This document shows, one piece after another, positions 46,638-57,786 of a stretch of 64,000 bases of DNA. Both the position numbers and the translations under genes were made by a program. Position 1 is the first letter of the stretch; each line of letters begins with the position of its first letter. Under the pieces are notes generated by a model. The model was not told the origin of the DNA. It searched no databases and worked only from the letters and a program-made list of their open reading frames with translations. Source of the stretch: Alkalimarinus alittae (GTDB lineage Bacteria; Pseudomonadota; Gammaproteobacteria; Pseudomonadales; Oleiphilaceae); the NCBI RefSeq assembly GCF_026016465.1, contig NZ_CP100390.1, forward strand, positions 3,719,001-3,783,000, written 5' to 3'.

Positions 46638-47792
46638 ATGCACCGCTGTTTTTTCTTTTATAACAGCAAACCTCTAATCCCTGACAATCTAAGGGGAAAG
46701 AGAAGGATAATTACGGCGCGAAAGGATATGGCACATCACCACGATGATTTAACGCAAGCAGTTCGATACTTAAAACTCACCCTACCCGAGATGTGCAGAC
46801 GGGAAATACCTACAACGCCAGAAAACTATGCAGTCTGGTATGAGTTTACGACCGGCACTAATTTTGAACTAAAACAAAAAATAAACAGCCTAATCAAAAA
46901 TAACACCCCCTTCTCAGAAGAAATTAACACTAATCTATATACGCAATACATCGAAAACGGGCAACAGATAGCCGTTGATGAGATCAGAGACAACGTTAGA
47001 AAAATCATTAATGAGCTTCTATTACAAGTCTCGAACGAAGAGAGCGGCCTAGGACAATATGCAAAATCTCTTGAAACGTTTTCTGAAAAAGTAAACGATA
47101 ACACTGACGCCAACACAATTAGTCTTTTAATTACTGAGCTTCTAACAGAAACCCGCAAAAGAGAAGAAGCGACTCATAATCTTCAGGCAACACTCGATAA
47201 CATGGCTCAGGAGATGACGAATTTAAGGGAAGAGGTTGAACGTCTCAACGACGAAGCAAGCATTGACGCTTTAACCAGGGTTAAAAATCGACGAGCGTTC
47301 AATATAGCTTTAGAGAAATCAATATCCGCTAGCAAGATAAATTCAGCCGAGCTAGCGCTTCTAATATTGGATATCGATCACTTTAAACAGTTCAATGATC
47401 AGTTTGGACATATCACAGGTGACAAAGTACTTCGCTTTGTGGCAACCATATTACAAAAAAATGTTAAAGGAAACGATACCGTAGCACGGTTTGGAGGCGA
47501 AGAATTTGCGGTAATATTACCTGAAACATCTTATGGCAATGCGCTTTCTGTTGCCGAAAATATTCGTTCGCGAATTGCAGATCAAATGCTAACAGACAGT
47601 ACGGCTAATATTAAACTGGGCTCTGTTCATGCATCAATTGGGGCTGCGACCTACCGCTATGGTGAGAGCCCTGAAGAGTTTATTAGACGAGCTGACCAAT
47701 GTCTATATAAGGCAAAAAGAGACGGGCGGAACAGGGTCATTGGTGAACAGGAAATTACAGAACAGCCGCATTCAAACGAGCAAAAAATTTAG
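46638..47792 (+). CDS. Diguanylate cyclase, cytoplasmic, with intact GGEEF
   Basis: Makes c-di-GMP from two GTP. Residues about 30-210 are helical with heptad-like leucines just before the enzyme domain (NLQATLDNMAQEMTNLREEVERL, split here over two helices), a likely dimerising coiled coil. The GGDEF domain has LTRVKNRRAFN, LDIDHFKQFNDQFGH and the active-site GGEEF at 286-290. The usual RxxD inhibitory site five residues upstream is KGND, so product feedback may be weak. The start is uncertain: I keep the ATG at 46638, with AGGG about eight bases upstream. Homologue-like sequence begins at the Met at 46728, where an AAGGA is too close to be ideal. Confidence 0.85.
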   Translation: MHRCFFFYNSKPLIPDNLRGKRRIITARKDMAHHHDDLTQAVRYLKLTLPEMCRREIPTTPENYAVWYEFTTGTNFELKQKINSLIKNNTPFSEEINTNLYTQYIENGQQIAVDEIRDNVRKIINELLLQVSNEESGLGQYAKSLETFSEKVNDNTDANTISLLITELLTETRKREEATHNLQATLDNMAQEMTNLREEVERLNDEASIDALTRVKNRRAFNIALEKSISASKINSAELALLILDIDHFKQFNDQFGHITGDKVLRFVATILQKNVKGNDTVARFGGEEFAVILPETSYGNALSVAENIRSRIADQMLTDSTANIKLGSVHASIGAATYRYGESPEEFIRRADQCLYKAKRDGRNRVIGEQEITEQPHSNEQKI

Positions 47793-47875
47793 TCCTGAGA
47801 TATATCAAGATACACCTAAGAAGCTGATATCTAAAGGGCCAAAAGCCTCTAGATTCAGCCTCTACAGGTCACTCT

Positions 47876-48796
<921 letters not shown>

Positions 48797-48801
48797 TCAA
48801 A

Positions 48802-51438
48802 CTAGAACGTCAGCTCTAGCTCTGGGTCAATCATTAATAACTGTTCTCGGAATACTTGCTGAATACGCGACAAAGAGTCTTCATCATCAGCCTCAAAGCG
48901 CAACACTAAGCTAGGCGTAGTATTGGATGCTCGACACAACCCCCAGCCGTCAGGATAATCAACGCGCACACCATCAATCGTCGATATATTTCCGCCTTCG
49001 AAACGGCCCTGTTCATGCAGAGACTCAATTAAGCTGAACTTCCCTTCATCCGTCACTGCAATATTAATCTCTGGTGTACTGATATCTTCAGGGAAGCTTT
49101 CGAATACGTCATTCGATGACCGCTCATCGATACCTAACACTTCTAATAAGCGTGCCGCACTATATAGCCCATCATCAAAGCCGAACCATCGCTCTTTGAA
49201 GAATATGTGCCCGCTCATTTCGCCTGCTAACAGCGCACCTGTCTCCTTCATTTTTGCTTTTATCAAGGAGTGTCCCGTTTTCCACATAATAGGACGCCCG
49301 CCATAACCACTAATAAGGCCGTTAAGGCGTCGAGAGCACTTAACGTCAAAAATAACATCGGCCCCAGGGTTTCGAGATACAACATCCTTAGCAAAAAGCA
49401 TTAATAGTCGATCTGGCCAGATAATTTTACCTGTATTGGTAACCACGCCCACTCGGTCACCATCGCCATCAAACGCAATACCGAGATCAGCCCCCTCTTC
49501 TTCAACTTTTCGAATCAAATCTTGAAGGTTTTCAGGCTTACCTGGGTCTGGATGGTGATTTGGAAAGGTTCCGTCAATGTCGCAATATAGCGGAATAACT
49601 TCACAGCCTAACTCTTCTATTAACGCTGGTCCAAGTTCTCCGGCAACACCGTTACCCGCGTCAACGACAACTTTAAGCGGTGCAGCTACCGCAATATCAT
49701 TCAGGATAACATCTAAATAATCCCGGCTAACATCTTGCTGACTCACCTGACCGGCACCCGACGCGTAATCCTGAACTAAAATTCGGTCATATAACTTCTG
49801 TACATCATCACCCGCTAACGTCTCTCCGCCCAACATCATCTTAAAGCCATTATAATTAGCAGGATTATGACTACCTGTAATCATGACACCAGAACCCGTA
49901 TTAAGGTGATGAGTCGCAAAATAAAGCACGGGGGTTGGTACTTGCCCAATATTGATTACCTGTCGCCCAGTCTGAACCAAGCCGTTAATCAGCGCTTCTG
50001 CCAGTTCTGGACTCGATAGTCGACCATCATACCCTACGCAAATAGTAGGCTGCCCACGCTTTGCGGCCTCACTACCTATCGCCAAACCAATTTGCATGAC
50101 GATTTCTGGTGTTAATGTATCTCCTACTATTCCGCGAATATCATAGGCTCGAAAAATCGACTGAGGCACATCAACTAATACGCCTTCTGACTCTGTCAGC
50201 AAGTCATCATCTAATGAATCTAGCGGATCTAAGCCATCCGAAGCACCAAGACCAAGGAGGTCATCGTCACCGTCCATCATGTCAATATCAAGGTCATCAT
50301 TCCCCTGAAATAGTGGGTCCGCGTGGTCTTTCTCTTCAACTATTTTCGCCTGCGCTTTTTTCGCCTCAGCCACCGAGTCCATTTTTTTGTCAGCCGCTAC
50401 AGCAAGGCGCTGCATCGTTGCAGCCATTGAATGAAACATGGCAAACTTAACGGCTGGAACTCTTTTTCTTTCTGCATTAAATAGGCTTTGCGCATACTGA
50501 GTGACGGCCATCGACTCCGCTCTAAGGTGTTTGAAAAGAGACATTAAGGGTAGCGCTGTCACCAATAACACTAAAACGGCACACCCCGCTATTAACATCC
50601 AAAACAGCCCTACATCAACGAAAGCATCAGAAGATACCGCAGGCTGAAAACGAACCTGCCAGTGAGGTATCGAGGTGTCACGGGAAAGCACTTCTTCGCT
50701 ACCACTCCCCATCGCTGCTACCACTTGCTCTGAGCTACCAAAAACCTGAACCAAGCTCAACTTTCCAGCCTCAACACCCGATACAAGCTTTAAGCTTTCT
50801 AATAGTAGGCCTTTTTCAAAAACGACCAATAATACACCCGTAACATTACCTGTCTGCTTGTTTTTCACCGGTGCTGCGGCCTGAACTAGCCATTCGCCCT
50901 CCCTCAAAAAAGCCTCTATATGCGGATTCTCATCTTTCTCTGCTCTTTTTATGAGATCAAGACTTGAAAAACCTAGGGGGGTTTCAGCATCCGCATCCCT
51001 CGTCGCTAAGCCTCGCTTGAAAAAATACACTTTGGATACATAAGGTAAAAATCCTTCAATGTCTTTTTCCATCGACTCTCGCGCCGTAGTATCGTCAAGC
51101 GCGGCGGCTACCGTATCTAAGGTCGCGATACTATCAAGTTCCCTCTTTATAAAACTCACACGCTGATCGATCTGAAGTTGCGCGCTTGATAATGCAATTT
51201 CTGACATAGATTGACTTACACGCTTTTCAGCGGAACCAATCACCGTCATTTGAATTAAATAACCCACCAAGACTATTGTTAATAGAGCGCACGCTAACGC
51301 AATGTATAACGGAGGAGTCAGGTGCTTAAATTTAGCCCCTGCAGGTTTATCAACTTTCTTCTTTAGCGCCTTTGCCTTAGCTTTCTCATCAACCACCGAA
51401 GCGTTGTCTTCTGGTTTATTTTTTTTACCTAGCTTCAT
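48802..51438 (-). CDS. algC: Phosphomannomutase/phosphoglucomutase AlgC with membrane N-terminal half
   Basis: Interconverts mannose-6-P/mannose-1-P and glucose-6-P/glucose-1-P for polysaccharide and LPS precursors. The C-terminal 460 residues are a complete mutase. Its phosphoserine loop GVMITGSHNPANYNGFKMM has the active Ser near 522; the metal loop is AFDGDGDRVGVV, and the sugar-binding loop is GEMSGHIFFKERW. The first 415 residues are extra: a helix at about 42-68, a periplasmic-looking domain and a second helix near 275-300, then a very acidic linker (DDLDIDMMDGDDD). E. coli mutases lack this, but long forms occur in Pseudomonas relatives. It may tie the enzyme to the membrane or sense a signal; that is inference. 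Confidence 0.93.
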   Translation of the reverse strand: MKLGKKNKPEDNASVVDEKAKAKALKKKVDKPAGAKFKHLTPPLYIALACALLTIVLVGYLIQMTVIGSAEKRVSQSMSEIALSSAQLQIDQRVSFIKRELDSIATLDTVAAALDDTTARESMEKDIEGFLPYVSKVYFFKRGLATRDADAETPLGFSSLDLIKRAEKDENPHIEAFLREGEWLVQAAAPVKNKQTGNVTGVLLVVFEKGLLLESLKLVSGVEAGKLSLVQVFGSSEQVVAAMGSGSEEVLSRDTSIPHWQVRFQPAVSSDAFVDVGLFWMLIAGCAVLVLLVTALPLMSLFKHLRAESMAVTQYAQSLFNAERKRVPAVKFAMFHSMAATMQRLAVAADKKMDSVAEAKKAQAKIVEEKDHADPLFQGNDDLDIDMMDGDDDLLGLGASDGLDPLDSLDDDLLTESEGVLVDVPQSIFRAYDIRGIVGDTLTPEIVMQIGLAIGSEAAKRGQPTICVGYDGRLSSPELAEALINGLVQTGRQVINIGQVPTPVLYFATHHLNTGSGVMITGSHNPANYNGFKMMLGGETLAGDDVQKLYDRILVQDYASGAGQVSQQDVSRDYLDVILNDIAVAAPLKVVVDAGNGVAGELGPALIEELGCEVIPLYCDIDGTFPNHHPDPGKPENLQDLIRKVEEEGADLGIAFDGDGDRVGVVTNTGKIIWPDRLLMLFAKDVVSRNPGADVIFDVKCSRRLNGLISGYGGRPIMWKTGHSLIKAKMKETGALLAGEMSGHIFFKERWFGFDDGLYSAARLLEVLGIDERSSNDVFESFPEDISTPEINIAVTDEGKFSLIESLHEQGRFEGGNISTIDGVRVDYPDGWGLCRASNTTPSLVLRFEADDEDSLSRIQQVFREQLLMIDPELELTF

Positions 51439-51624
51439 AAGGTTTCCCTGTTATGGAAATTAAACTCTGCATAAAATGCCAAATCACCGCTGAAGTTTTT
51501 GTGCGATTAGCTGACGCTATCGCCTCACAAACACCTCAGTCATATAAATCAATATATCGATAAGTGTAGATCAGCTATCAAAAATTGCGCCGACCCTGCA
51601 TAAATACTTACAGCTAAAATTCAG

Positions 51625-52086
51625 CTAGCGTGTTCCTGTTGAGCCAAAACCACCTTCACCTCTATCGCTATCACCAAACTCACTCACAATTTCAAATTCA
51701 GCCTGAACAACAGGAACCAAAACCATCTGAGCAATTCTTTCGCCTACATTAATGGTAAAAGGCTTATCCCCTCGATTCCAACAAGACACCATTAACTGCC
51801 CCTGATAATCAGAGTCAATAAGCCCCACTAAATTGCCCAGTACAATGCCATGTTTATGCCCTAATCCTGAGCGCGGTAGTAAAACGGCAGCCAGACTTGG
51901 ATCTTCTATATAAATAGCCATGCCTGTCGGGACCAAAATAGTCTCACCCGGAAGGATCTCAGTGGCCTCATCAACGCAAGCTCTTAGATCAATCCCTGCC
52001 GACCCTTCGGTTGCATAGGTGGGCATTGGGATCTCTCCCCCTATTCGGGAGTCCATAATTTTTAACTGAAGACTTTTCTTTGACAT
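51625..52086 (-). CDS. dut: dUTP diphosphatase Dut
   Basis: Hydrolyses dUTP to dUMP, limiting uracil in DNA and feeding dTMP synthesis. All five trimeric-dUTPase motifs are present in 153 residues: [46 protein letters not shown] and the C-terminal [10 protein letters not shown] that covers the active site. It lies 56 bp downstream of coaBC on the same strand, as in E. coli and Pseudomonas. Confidence 0.97.
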   Translation of the reverse strand: MSKKSLQLKIMDSRIGGEIPMPTYATEGSAGIDLRACVDEATEILPGETILVPTGMAIYIEDPSLAAVLLPRSGLGHKHGIVLGNLVGLIDSDYQGQLMVSCWNRGDKPFTINVGERIAQMVLVPVVQAEFEIVSEFGDSDRGEGGFGSTGTR

Positions 52087-52142
52087 AACCTAACTCTCAA
52101 TACGTTTCTATCTATAAATAATGTGTAAACCGATTTTTTCGG

Positions 52143-53339
52143 TTAAGGCTGCATATTTGAAACGATAAGTTCCACAATACTTCCCGCCAATATTAATTTA
52201 CTTTGCTGAGAAAATGACTGACTACCACCATCCCAGAGTACGGTTACGGCGTTATCTTCACTGTTAAAACCAATTCGCTGATCCGATACATCGTTAGCGA
52301 CGATCATATCGAGTTTTTTGTTTTTCAGTTTCCCTTCTGCATAGGCAATTACGTCTTGAGTCTCGGCAGCAAAGCCCACCGTAAACGGTTTATCTGGCCG
52401 CGCCGCAATCGATGCCACAATATCGGGGTTTTTGATCAGTTCTATAACCATTTTACGTTGGCTTTTTTTGATTTTCTGTTCTGGCACCGCTTCAGGCCGA
52501 TAATCTGCCACGGCCGCAGACGCAATAAATATATCGCACCCTTGATCAGTCGCTTTTTCCGCCGCATTCAGCATATCTAATGCCGAAGACACAGACGTTA
52601 ACTTCACCCCACTGGGTGCTGGTAAGGCAACAGGGCCCGATATCAACTCAACGGTAGCACCCGCATCTCTTGCCGCAACCGCTAACGCATAGCCCATTTT
52701 TCCGGAACTATGATTAGATACATACCTAACAGGGTCAATTGCTTCTCTTGTTGGACCTGCCGTAATAACGACCCTTTTACCATGCAAAGGGCCATGACAA
52801 AAATAATTATTAATACATGCATGCAACTGCTCAGGCTCAAGCATTCGCCCCAACCCGACGTCACCGCATGCCTGCTCACCTTCACCTGGACCCCAAATAT
52901 AGACATTTAGCGCTTGGGTGAGTTCATTTATATTGCGTTGGGTGCGGCTGTTTTTCCACATCGCCTGATTCATCGCTGGCGCGATAGCAATCGGTGCTTC
53001 GGTAGCAAGGCATAACGTTGTTAACAAGTCGTTGGCCATGCCCACAGTAAAACGAGCAATAAAATCGGCCGACGCAGGCGCAACAACAACCATCTCAGCC
53101 CATTTAGCGAGTTCTATATGCCCCATTCCTGCTTCTGCTTCCGTATCTAGCAAACTCAAATGGACAGGGTTTCCCGATAGCGCCTGCAGGGTAAGGGGCG
53201 TAATAAACGCCTTCCCTCCTTCAGTCATCACTACGCGCACATTGGCACCCGACTTTATCAGAAGTCTTGCAAGTTCTGCGGTTTTATAAGCAGCAATGCC
53301 ACCTGTGATACCGACTAGTATTCGACGACCATTTAACAT
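52143..53339 (-). CDS. coaBC: Bifunctional phosphopantothenoylcysteine synthetase/decarboxylase CoaBC
   Basis: Carries out two steps of coenzyme A synthesis: CTP-dependent cysteine addition to 4'-phosphopantothenate, and FMN-dependent decarboxylation. The N-terminal decarboxylase half has GITGGIAAYK, the PASADFIARF region and APAMNQAMW. The C-terminal synthetase half has ITAGPTREAIDPVRYVSNHSSGKMGYALA and KNPDIVAS. I use the Met at 53339, which begins MLNGRRILVGITGG; a 14-residue extension to 53381 is not family-like. It is the first gene of the coaBC-dut-algC-argB run, divergent from radC. Confidence 0.96.
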   Translation of the reverse strand: MLNGRRILVGITGGIAAYKTAELARLLIKSGANVRVVMTEGGKAFITPLTLQALSGNPVHLSLLDTEAEAGMGHIELAKWAEMVVVAPASADFIARFTVGMANDLLTTLCLATEAPIAIAPAMNQAMWKNSRTQRNINELTQALNVYIWGPGEGEQACGDVGLGRMLEPEQLHACINNYFCHGPLHGKRVVITAGPTREAIDPVRYVSNHSSGKMGYALAVAARDAGATVELISGPVALPAPSGVKLTSVSSALDMLNAAEKATDQGCDIFIASAAVADYRPEAVPEQKIKKSQRKMVIELIKNPDIVASIAARPDKPFTVGFAAETQDVIAYAEGKLKNKKLDMIVANDVSDQRIGFNSEDNAVTVLWDGGSQSFSQQSKLILAGSIVELIVSNMQP

Positions 53340-53543
53340 AAAAACCACGCACCAAAATATCGACTTAACGTTCGCATACAAACACAGAGAAATAAAAATA
53401 ATAAATTGCGGACTAAGATAACATCTGAATGATCTTTTTTCACTCCATCATTACCATCAACTCTCCACTTAAGTTACAATTTTCACTTGGTTATGGAAAA
53501 CCAACACTCAGGCTTAACGCCCACCACTAAACAAGGAAGTAAA

Positions 53544-54218
53544 ATGGCTATTTCAGACTGGCCCGTCAACGAACGTCCCAGAGAAAAACTGCTCGATAAA
53601 GGCCCTCACGCATTGAGCGACGCAGAACTGCTCGCCATATTCTTACGCACTGGCATCCCCGGAAAAACAGCTGTAGACCTCTCTCGTGAGCTTCTCGTGC
53701 GATTTGGAAGTCTCAGAGCCATGTTCTCTTCGTCGCTCGAAGAGTTTTGCTCAGCCCCAGGCCTTGGTAGCGCTAAATACACGCAACTTCAAGCAACCCT
53801 TGAAATGGCTAAGCGGCACATGCAAGAACAACTTCAGCATGAAAGCGCCCTAACGAGCCCTACCCTGACACGAAACTACCTTAAGTCTAAGCTAATTGGC
53901 CGCCCTTATGAGGTTTTTTGCTGCTTATACCTAGACAATCAACATCGGGTCATTAAATTTGAAGAGTTATTTAGGGGGACTATCGATGGCGCTAGCGTTT
54001 ATCCTAGAGAGGTGGTTAAAAACACCTTAGATAACCAAGCTGCGGCTATTATCTTTGCCCATAACCACCCATCAGGGGTTGCAGAGCCGAGCATTGCCGA
54101 CCAACAAATCACAAAACGCCTCGTTTCTGCGTTAGCGCTCATTGATGTTCGCGTGCTAGACCATATTATTATCGGTAATGGAGAGACTACATCCTTTGCC
54201 GAAAGGGGCTTACTATAA
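53544..54218 (+). CDS. radC: RadC-like JAB domain protein
   Basis: A 224-residue protein, as long as E. coli RadC (222). N-terminal helix-hairpin-helix-like region ([18 protein letters not shown]) and a C-terminal JAMM metalloprotease-type domain with the metal motif in [18 protein letters not shown]. The historic DNA-repair role is doubtful, and the biochemical activity of RadC proteins is not settled. The ATG at 53544 has AAGGAAG upstream and gives the standard start [17 protein letters not shown]; the frame opens at 53487. It is divergent from coaBC and precedes rpmB, as in many gammaproteobacteria. Confidence 0.94.
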   Translation: MAISDWPVNERPREKLLDKGPHALSDAELLAIFLRTGIPGKTAVDLSRELLVRFGSLRAMFSSSLEEFCSAPGLGSAKYTQLQATLEMAKRHMQEQLQHESALTSPTLTRNYLKSKLIGRPYEVFCCLYLDNQHRVIKFEELFRGTIDGASVYPREVVKNTLDNQAAAIIFAHNHPSGVAEPSIADQQITKRLVSALALIDVRVLDHIIIGNGETTSFAERGLL

Positions 54219-54312
54219 TCAAGCCAAAAATTTAAAACTTTAGTAACAGGTCATATAAATAATAATTCATAGCGCTAGACACACAGTTTTTCATCTTTAA
54301 AGCACGTTTTTT

Positions 54313-54341
54313 TTGCCATTAAAAATGGATTCTGGTATAAA
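54313..54341 (+). promoter_or_regulatory. Sigma-70-type promoter of rpmB-rpmG
   Basis: TTGCCA (54313-54318) and TATAAA (54336-54341) are separated by exactly 17 bp, about 90 bases before rpmB. Transcription would start near 54348. Confidence 0.65.
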
Positions 54342-54432
54342 GGCGGGCTCCTTGGCTATGACTCAACATTTAGTCAAGCCAAAGTAAAAGTTTCAATGGT
54401 TACCAACAGACAGTTGGAGACGAGGTCAGGAT

Positions 54433-54669
54433 ATGTCAAGAGTTTGTCAGGTTACAGGAAAAAGACCTGTTGCTGGAAATAACGTTTCTCACGCAAAGAA
54501 TCACACTAAGCGCCGTTTTCTGCCTAATTTGCAGAGCCATCGCTTTTGGATTGAAGGCGAAAAGCGTTTTGTTAAATTGCGTGTATCTACTAAAGGAATG
54601 CGCATAATCGACAAGAAAGGTATCGAGCAAGTGTTGTCCGATATGCGTTCACGTGGCGAGAAAATCTAA
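54433..54669 (+). CDS. rpmB: 50S ribosomal protein L28
   Basis: Ribosomal large-subunit protein of 78 residues, the standard bacterial length. [28 protein letters not shown] and the [19 protein letters not shown] block (here written in shorter pieces: [16 protein letters not shown]) are those of L28. It has no CxxC zinc pairs beyond the single N-terminal Cys. TCAGGAT precedes the ATG. It is followed 11 bp later by rpmG, the usual pair. Confidence 0.97.
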   Translation: MSRVCQVTGKRPVAGNNVSHAKNHTKRRFLPNLQSHRFWIEGEKRFVKLRVSTKGMRIIDKKGIEQVLSDMRSRGEKI

Positions 54670-54680
54670 GGAGCTTAGAG

Positions 54681-54836
54681 ATGCGCGATAAAATCAAGTT
54701 AGTTTCATCTGCAGGCACCGGTCACTTCTACACGACCGACAAGAACAAGCGTAACATGCCAGAAAAGATGGAAATCAAAAAGTTCGACCCAGTTGTTCGT
54801 AAGCACGTCGCTTATAAAGAAGCTAAAATTAAGTAA
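54681..54836 (+). CDS. rpmG: 50S ribosomal protein L33
   Basis: A 51-residue ribosomal protein: [20 protein letters not shown] at the start, then [20 protein letters not shown] and a lysine-rich end. It lacks the cysteine pairs found in zinc-binding L33 paralogues (the C-minus form), so it does not need zinc. GGAGCTTAGAG just upstream of the ATG is its ribosome binding site. It forms an operon with rpmB and ends before a strong terminator. Confidence 0.97.
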   Translation: MRDKIKLVSSAGTGHFYTTDKNKRNMPEKMEIKKFDPVVRKHVAYKEAKIK

Positions 54837-54901
54837 TTAATCAGGCCTCTGCTCTGGGTAAAGCCTTAAACCAGCCGTCTCCAGAAGTGCTAAGAACACG
54901 A

Positions 54902-54930
54902 AAAGACCTCGCATTTTGCGAGGTTTTTTT
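54902..54930 (+). terminator. Intrinsic terminator of rpmB-rpmG
   Basis: ACCTCGCA (54906-54913) pairs with TGCGAGGT (54917-54924), flanked by AAAAG and a run of six or more Ts. Classic form. Confidence 0.92.
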
Positions 54931-54966
54931 ATGCCTGCGATCTTATCTTAAGAATCTTACAGGCAC

Positions 54967-54996
54967 AAAAAAGCCGCATTAAAAATGCGGCTTTTT
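54967..54996 (-). terminator. Intrinsic terminator of the malic enzyme gene
   Basis: AAGCCGCATT and AATGCGGCTT form a 10-bp stem around AAA. The flanking AAAA on the left gives a T tract when read on the minus strand, matching the 3' end of the malic enzyme gene; the right TTTTT makes it bidirectional. Confidence 0.85.
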
Positions 54997-55018
54997 AAAC
55001 TCACAACACTTTCGATAT

Positions 55019-56284
55019 TTAGATAATATCGTCAATAGAGTTAAGTGGGTAGTGCGCAGGGTAAGGCAAGTTAGCCACACCTGAATCAACAGCAGCCTTA
55101 GCAACAGCGGCAGATACAACTGTCAACAAACGAGTATCAAGTGGCTTAGGAATAATATTATCCTTACCATACTCTAAAGCTTCGCCGCCGTATGCATCAA
55201 TAACAGCCTGTGGCACTGGCTCTTTTGCCAATTCTCTGATCGCGTGAACTGCAGCAACTTTCATTTCTTCGTTTATAACCTTAGCACGCACATCTAGAGC
55301 GCCACGGAAGATGAAAGGAAAGCCAAGAACGTTGTTAACCTGGTTAGGATAATCAGAACGTCCTGTCGCCATGATCAAGTCATCACGAGTTGCCAATGCA
55401 AGCTCTACCGCAATTTCAGGATCAGGGTTAGAACATGCAAATACAACAGGGTTTGGTGCCATTGATTTTAATGCTTCTGCTGGCAACAAGTTTGGACCAG
55501 ATAAACCAACAAATACGTCAGCGCCGTCACATGCGTCAGCTAAAGTACGCTTATCAGTATCATTCGCAAACATCGCTTTGTACTGATTCAAGTCATCACG
55601 ACCGGAGTGGATAACACCCTTACGATCCAACATGTAAATATTTTCTGAAGCAGCACCACAACTAATAAGCAGCTTCATACATGCAACTGCTGCCGCGCCG
55701 GCACCAAGACACACGATCTTAGCTTCTTCAATTTTCTTACCTTGTAACTCAAGCGCATTCAACATACCTGCAGCCGTTACAATAGCGGTACCATGCTGAT
55801 CGTCATGGAATACTGGAATATCACACTGCTCAATCAAGATACGTTCGATTTCAAAACACTCAGGCGCTTTGATATCTTCAAGGTTAATGCCGCCAAATGT
55901 ATCGGCGATGCGTCGCACTGTATCGATAAACGCCTGAGGGCTCTCAGAGTTTACTTCGATATCAAAAACATCAATACCTGCAAAACGCTTAAATAGAACG
56001 CCTTTACCTTCCATTACAGGCTTACTAGCCAAAGGTCCAAGGTTACCCAGACCAAGAATCGCAGAACCATCAGAAATTACAGCAACCAAGTTACCTTTAG
56101 CCGTATATTTGTACGCATTCTCAGGATCTTTAGCGATCTCGCGAACAGGCTCTGCTACTCCAGGACTATAAGCCAAAGACAAATCTCTGGAAGTTTCTGT
56201 TGGCTTACTGATTTCTACACTAATTTTACCCGCTCTTGGATTCGCGTGGTAATCGAGTGCAGCTTGCTTCATATCTTCAGACAT
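55019..56284 (-). CDS. Short-form NAD(P)-dependent malic enzyme
   Basis: Decarboxylates malate to pyruvate. The 421 residues hold the malic-enzyme N-domain ([17 protein letters not shown], the catalytic [25 protein letters not shown]) and the NAD(P)-binding domain ([28 protein letters not shown]). [11 protein letters not shown] and [11 protein letters not shown] provide metal ligands. It lacks the phosphotransacetylase-like C-terminal half of E. coli MaeB (about 760 residues). Cofactor preference cannot be told with certainty. In Pseudomonas the same gene is near rpmE/priA, as here. Confidence 0.93.
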   Translation of the reverse strand: MSEDMKQAALDYHANPRAGKISVEISKPTETSRDLSLAYSPGVAEPVREIAKDPENAYKYTAKGNLVAVISDGSAILGLGNLGPLASKPVMEGKGVLFKRFAGIDVFDIEVNSESPQAFIDTVRRIADTFGGINLEDIKAPECFEIERILIEQCDIPVFHDDQHGTAIVTAAGMLNALELQGKKIEEAKIVCLGAGAAAVACMKLLISCGAASENIYMLDRKGVIHSGRDDLNQYKAMFANDTDKRTLADACDGADVFVGLSGPNLLPAEALKSMAPNPVVFACSNPDPEIAVELALATRDDLIMATGRSDYPNQVNNVLGFPFIFRGALDVRAKVINEEMKVAAVHAIRELAKEPVPQAVIDAYGGEALEYGKDNIIPKPLDTRLLTVVSAAVAKAAVDSGVANLPYPAHYPLNSIDDII

Positions 56285-56499
56285 TGCTTCTTTTCCGTCT
56301 TGACGTTAATTAAATCAGGAAAATCATCAGGGATGTTTCCCTCTCACCTTCTTCAGCGAGCCTGACTATTACCTAGCCACGGGCGCGATATTATCCCTTG
56401 TTTCACTTTTACACACAAGGGTAAGACCAAAACAACAAAGGAAGGCCGGCCAGACACTTGACCTACCTCATATTTTAAAGACCTCATAAAGTCTTATTC

Positions 56500-57345
56500 T
56501 CATAAAACTGGGTCAATAAACGCTGCCGGGTGCTTAACCGACATCATATACGGTTTATATTTTTTTGCTTTCTCTTTTGCACTTAAATTCTTTTTTATCA
56601 ACCAACCGCTCACTATTAACTCTCGCCCCACCAGAGTTTGCAGTCTTTTTTGGTCAAAATATTTCTGCGAAGCCTTAGGTATCATAAGAGCTAACCGCCC
56701 CTCAAACAGCAACCACCAAGTCTTCCCTTCTTTCAAGCGAGCGCGTTCAAGTCGGCCTGACACCAACCGAAAGCCAGTATCTGAGCGCTTCAGCTTTCGA
56801 CTACTTCGTGGCGAGAAATAATGGTCCCCCCACACACCCAATTTAGACGATCTTGCTGCCAACTGAGCCTGTAGCAAGCAATCTTGGTAGGCTATATTCG
56901 GAGGAATTGCGATAGCAAAACCTAATCCCTCTCGAATTAAAGCCGCTTCTATGCTGTCACCTTGCGGGGTAAACGCATAGGCAAGTAAACGACCGTACCG
57001 ATCCTTTGCCTCCTCACCCTCCATCAATCTAACCAAGGCAGGCGTCCCAACAAGTAACGCCAATCGCTGCGCTGCCTGTTTGGCATAAGGTTCGGAGGGC
57101 TTATTTTTCTTACCGAATTCCGGGGTATTAACCCCGATCAATCGGACTTTTCGGCCATCTTTCAAATGCAACGTATCGCCGTCAACCACCCGCTTAACCG
57201 CAGCAAGTTCCATTTCAGAAATTTGCTTTGCAGATGGCTGTTCACACTGTTTCGCGCTGACCTCAATCCCAAAAAACAGCAGGCACAAAAAAAGGGCGCC
57301 CAAAATGGACTCCCTTTTTTGTGATAACTTATCGCCGCGATTCAT
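56500..57345 (-). CDS. Exported staphylococcal nuclease-like protein
   Basis: A 281-residue protein with a signal peptide (ESILGALFLCLLFFGIEVSA) and a thermonuclease domain from about residue 50 to 180. Catalytic residues are visible: RVVDGDTLHL with Asp, VRLIGVNTPE with Arg and the acidic loop, EAKDRYGRLLAY. The C-terminal 100 residues resemble no named domain and are rich in Arg/Lys. The start is the Met at 57345, since the longer frame to 57525 runs through rpmE. It probably degrades nucleic acids in the periplasm or outside. The same order, nuclease next to rpmE and priA, occurs in Pseudomonas. Confidence 0.85.
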   Translation of the reverse strand: MNRGDKLSQKRESILGALFLCLLFFGIEVSAKQCEQPSAKQISEMELAAVKRVVDGDTLHLKDGRKVRLIGVNTPEFGKKNKPSEPYAKQAAQRLALLVGTPALVRLMEGEEAKDRYGRLLAYAFTPQGDSIEAALIREGLGFAIAIPPNIAYQDCLLQAQLAARSSKLGVWGDHYFSPRSSRKLKRSDTGFRLVSGRLERARLKEGKTWWLLFEGRLALMIPKASQKYFDQKRLQTLVGRELIVSGWLIKKNLSAKEKAKKYKPYMMSVKHPAAFIDPVL

Positions 57346-57367
57346 CTTATACCGCAACAATAGCGCA

Positions 57368-57583
57368 TTAACCTTTGTTAATACGGCTTCCAAAACGCTG
57401 CTTGAACTTATCAACACGTCCGCCAGCTTCAACACCTTTCTGCTTACCAGTGTAAAAAGGGTGACATGATGAACATACATCGATATGGATATCTCTACAC
57501 ATTGTTGAACGTGTTTTGATAACATTTCCGCAACTACATGATGCAGTCACTTCTTCGTATTTTGGGTGTATACCTTCTTTCAT
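57368..57583 (-). CDS. rpmE: 50S ribosomal protein L31, zinc-binding form
   Basis: A 71-residue ribosomal protein starting [20 protein letters not shown]. The four zinc cysteines are at 16, 18, 37 and 40, the C-plus form, so production may be sensitive to zinc supply; a zinc-free paralogue is not in this window. The ATG at 57583 has GAGG seven bases upstream. An 11-residue upstream extension lacks a ribosome binding site. It lies 22 bp before the nuclease gene on the same strand. Confidence 0.96.
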   Translation of the reverse strand: MKEGIHPKYEEVTASCSCGNVIKTRSTMCRDIHIDVCSSCHPFYTGKQKGVEAGGRVDKFKQRFGSRINKG

Positions 57584-57786
57584 TGTGAACCTCGGTTTTC
57601 TCATGCCGCTACCCAATCAACGATCAAATCTGTTGCTGGGCACCGCATTTCATTGCATCATAAGACGATAAATCATCTTGCGGGGTGGCATAAAGCCAAA
57701 ATCAGACCGCGCATTTTACCAAAAAAAGATCGATTAGCAAGATTTATCGTAAACGACAGTACAAACCACCCAGGATAATCTACGCC

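Noticed and set aside
46826-47158. Minus-strand frame of 110 codons opposite the diguanylate cyclase
   Set aside because: Lies wholly within the coding region of a recognised enzyme and has no family features.
50109-50450. Open plus-strand frame inside algC (113 codons)
   Set aside because: It is antisense to the acidic linker of algC, has compositionally odd His/Gln/Pro-rich sequence and no ribosome binding site.
57346-57525. 60-codon N-terminal extension of the exported nuclease
   Set aside because: It runs through rpmE in another frame and would put 60 residues before a clear signal peptide. The Met at 57345 is the natural start.
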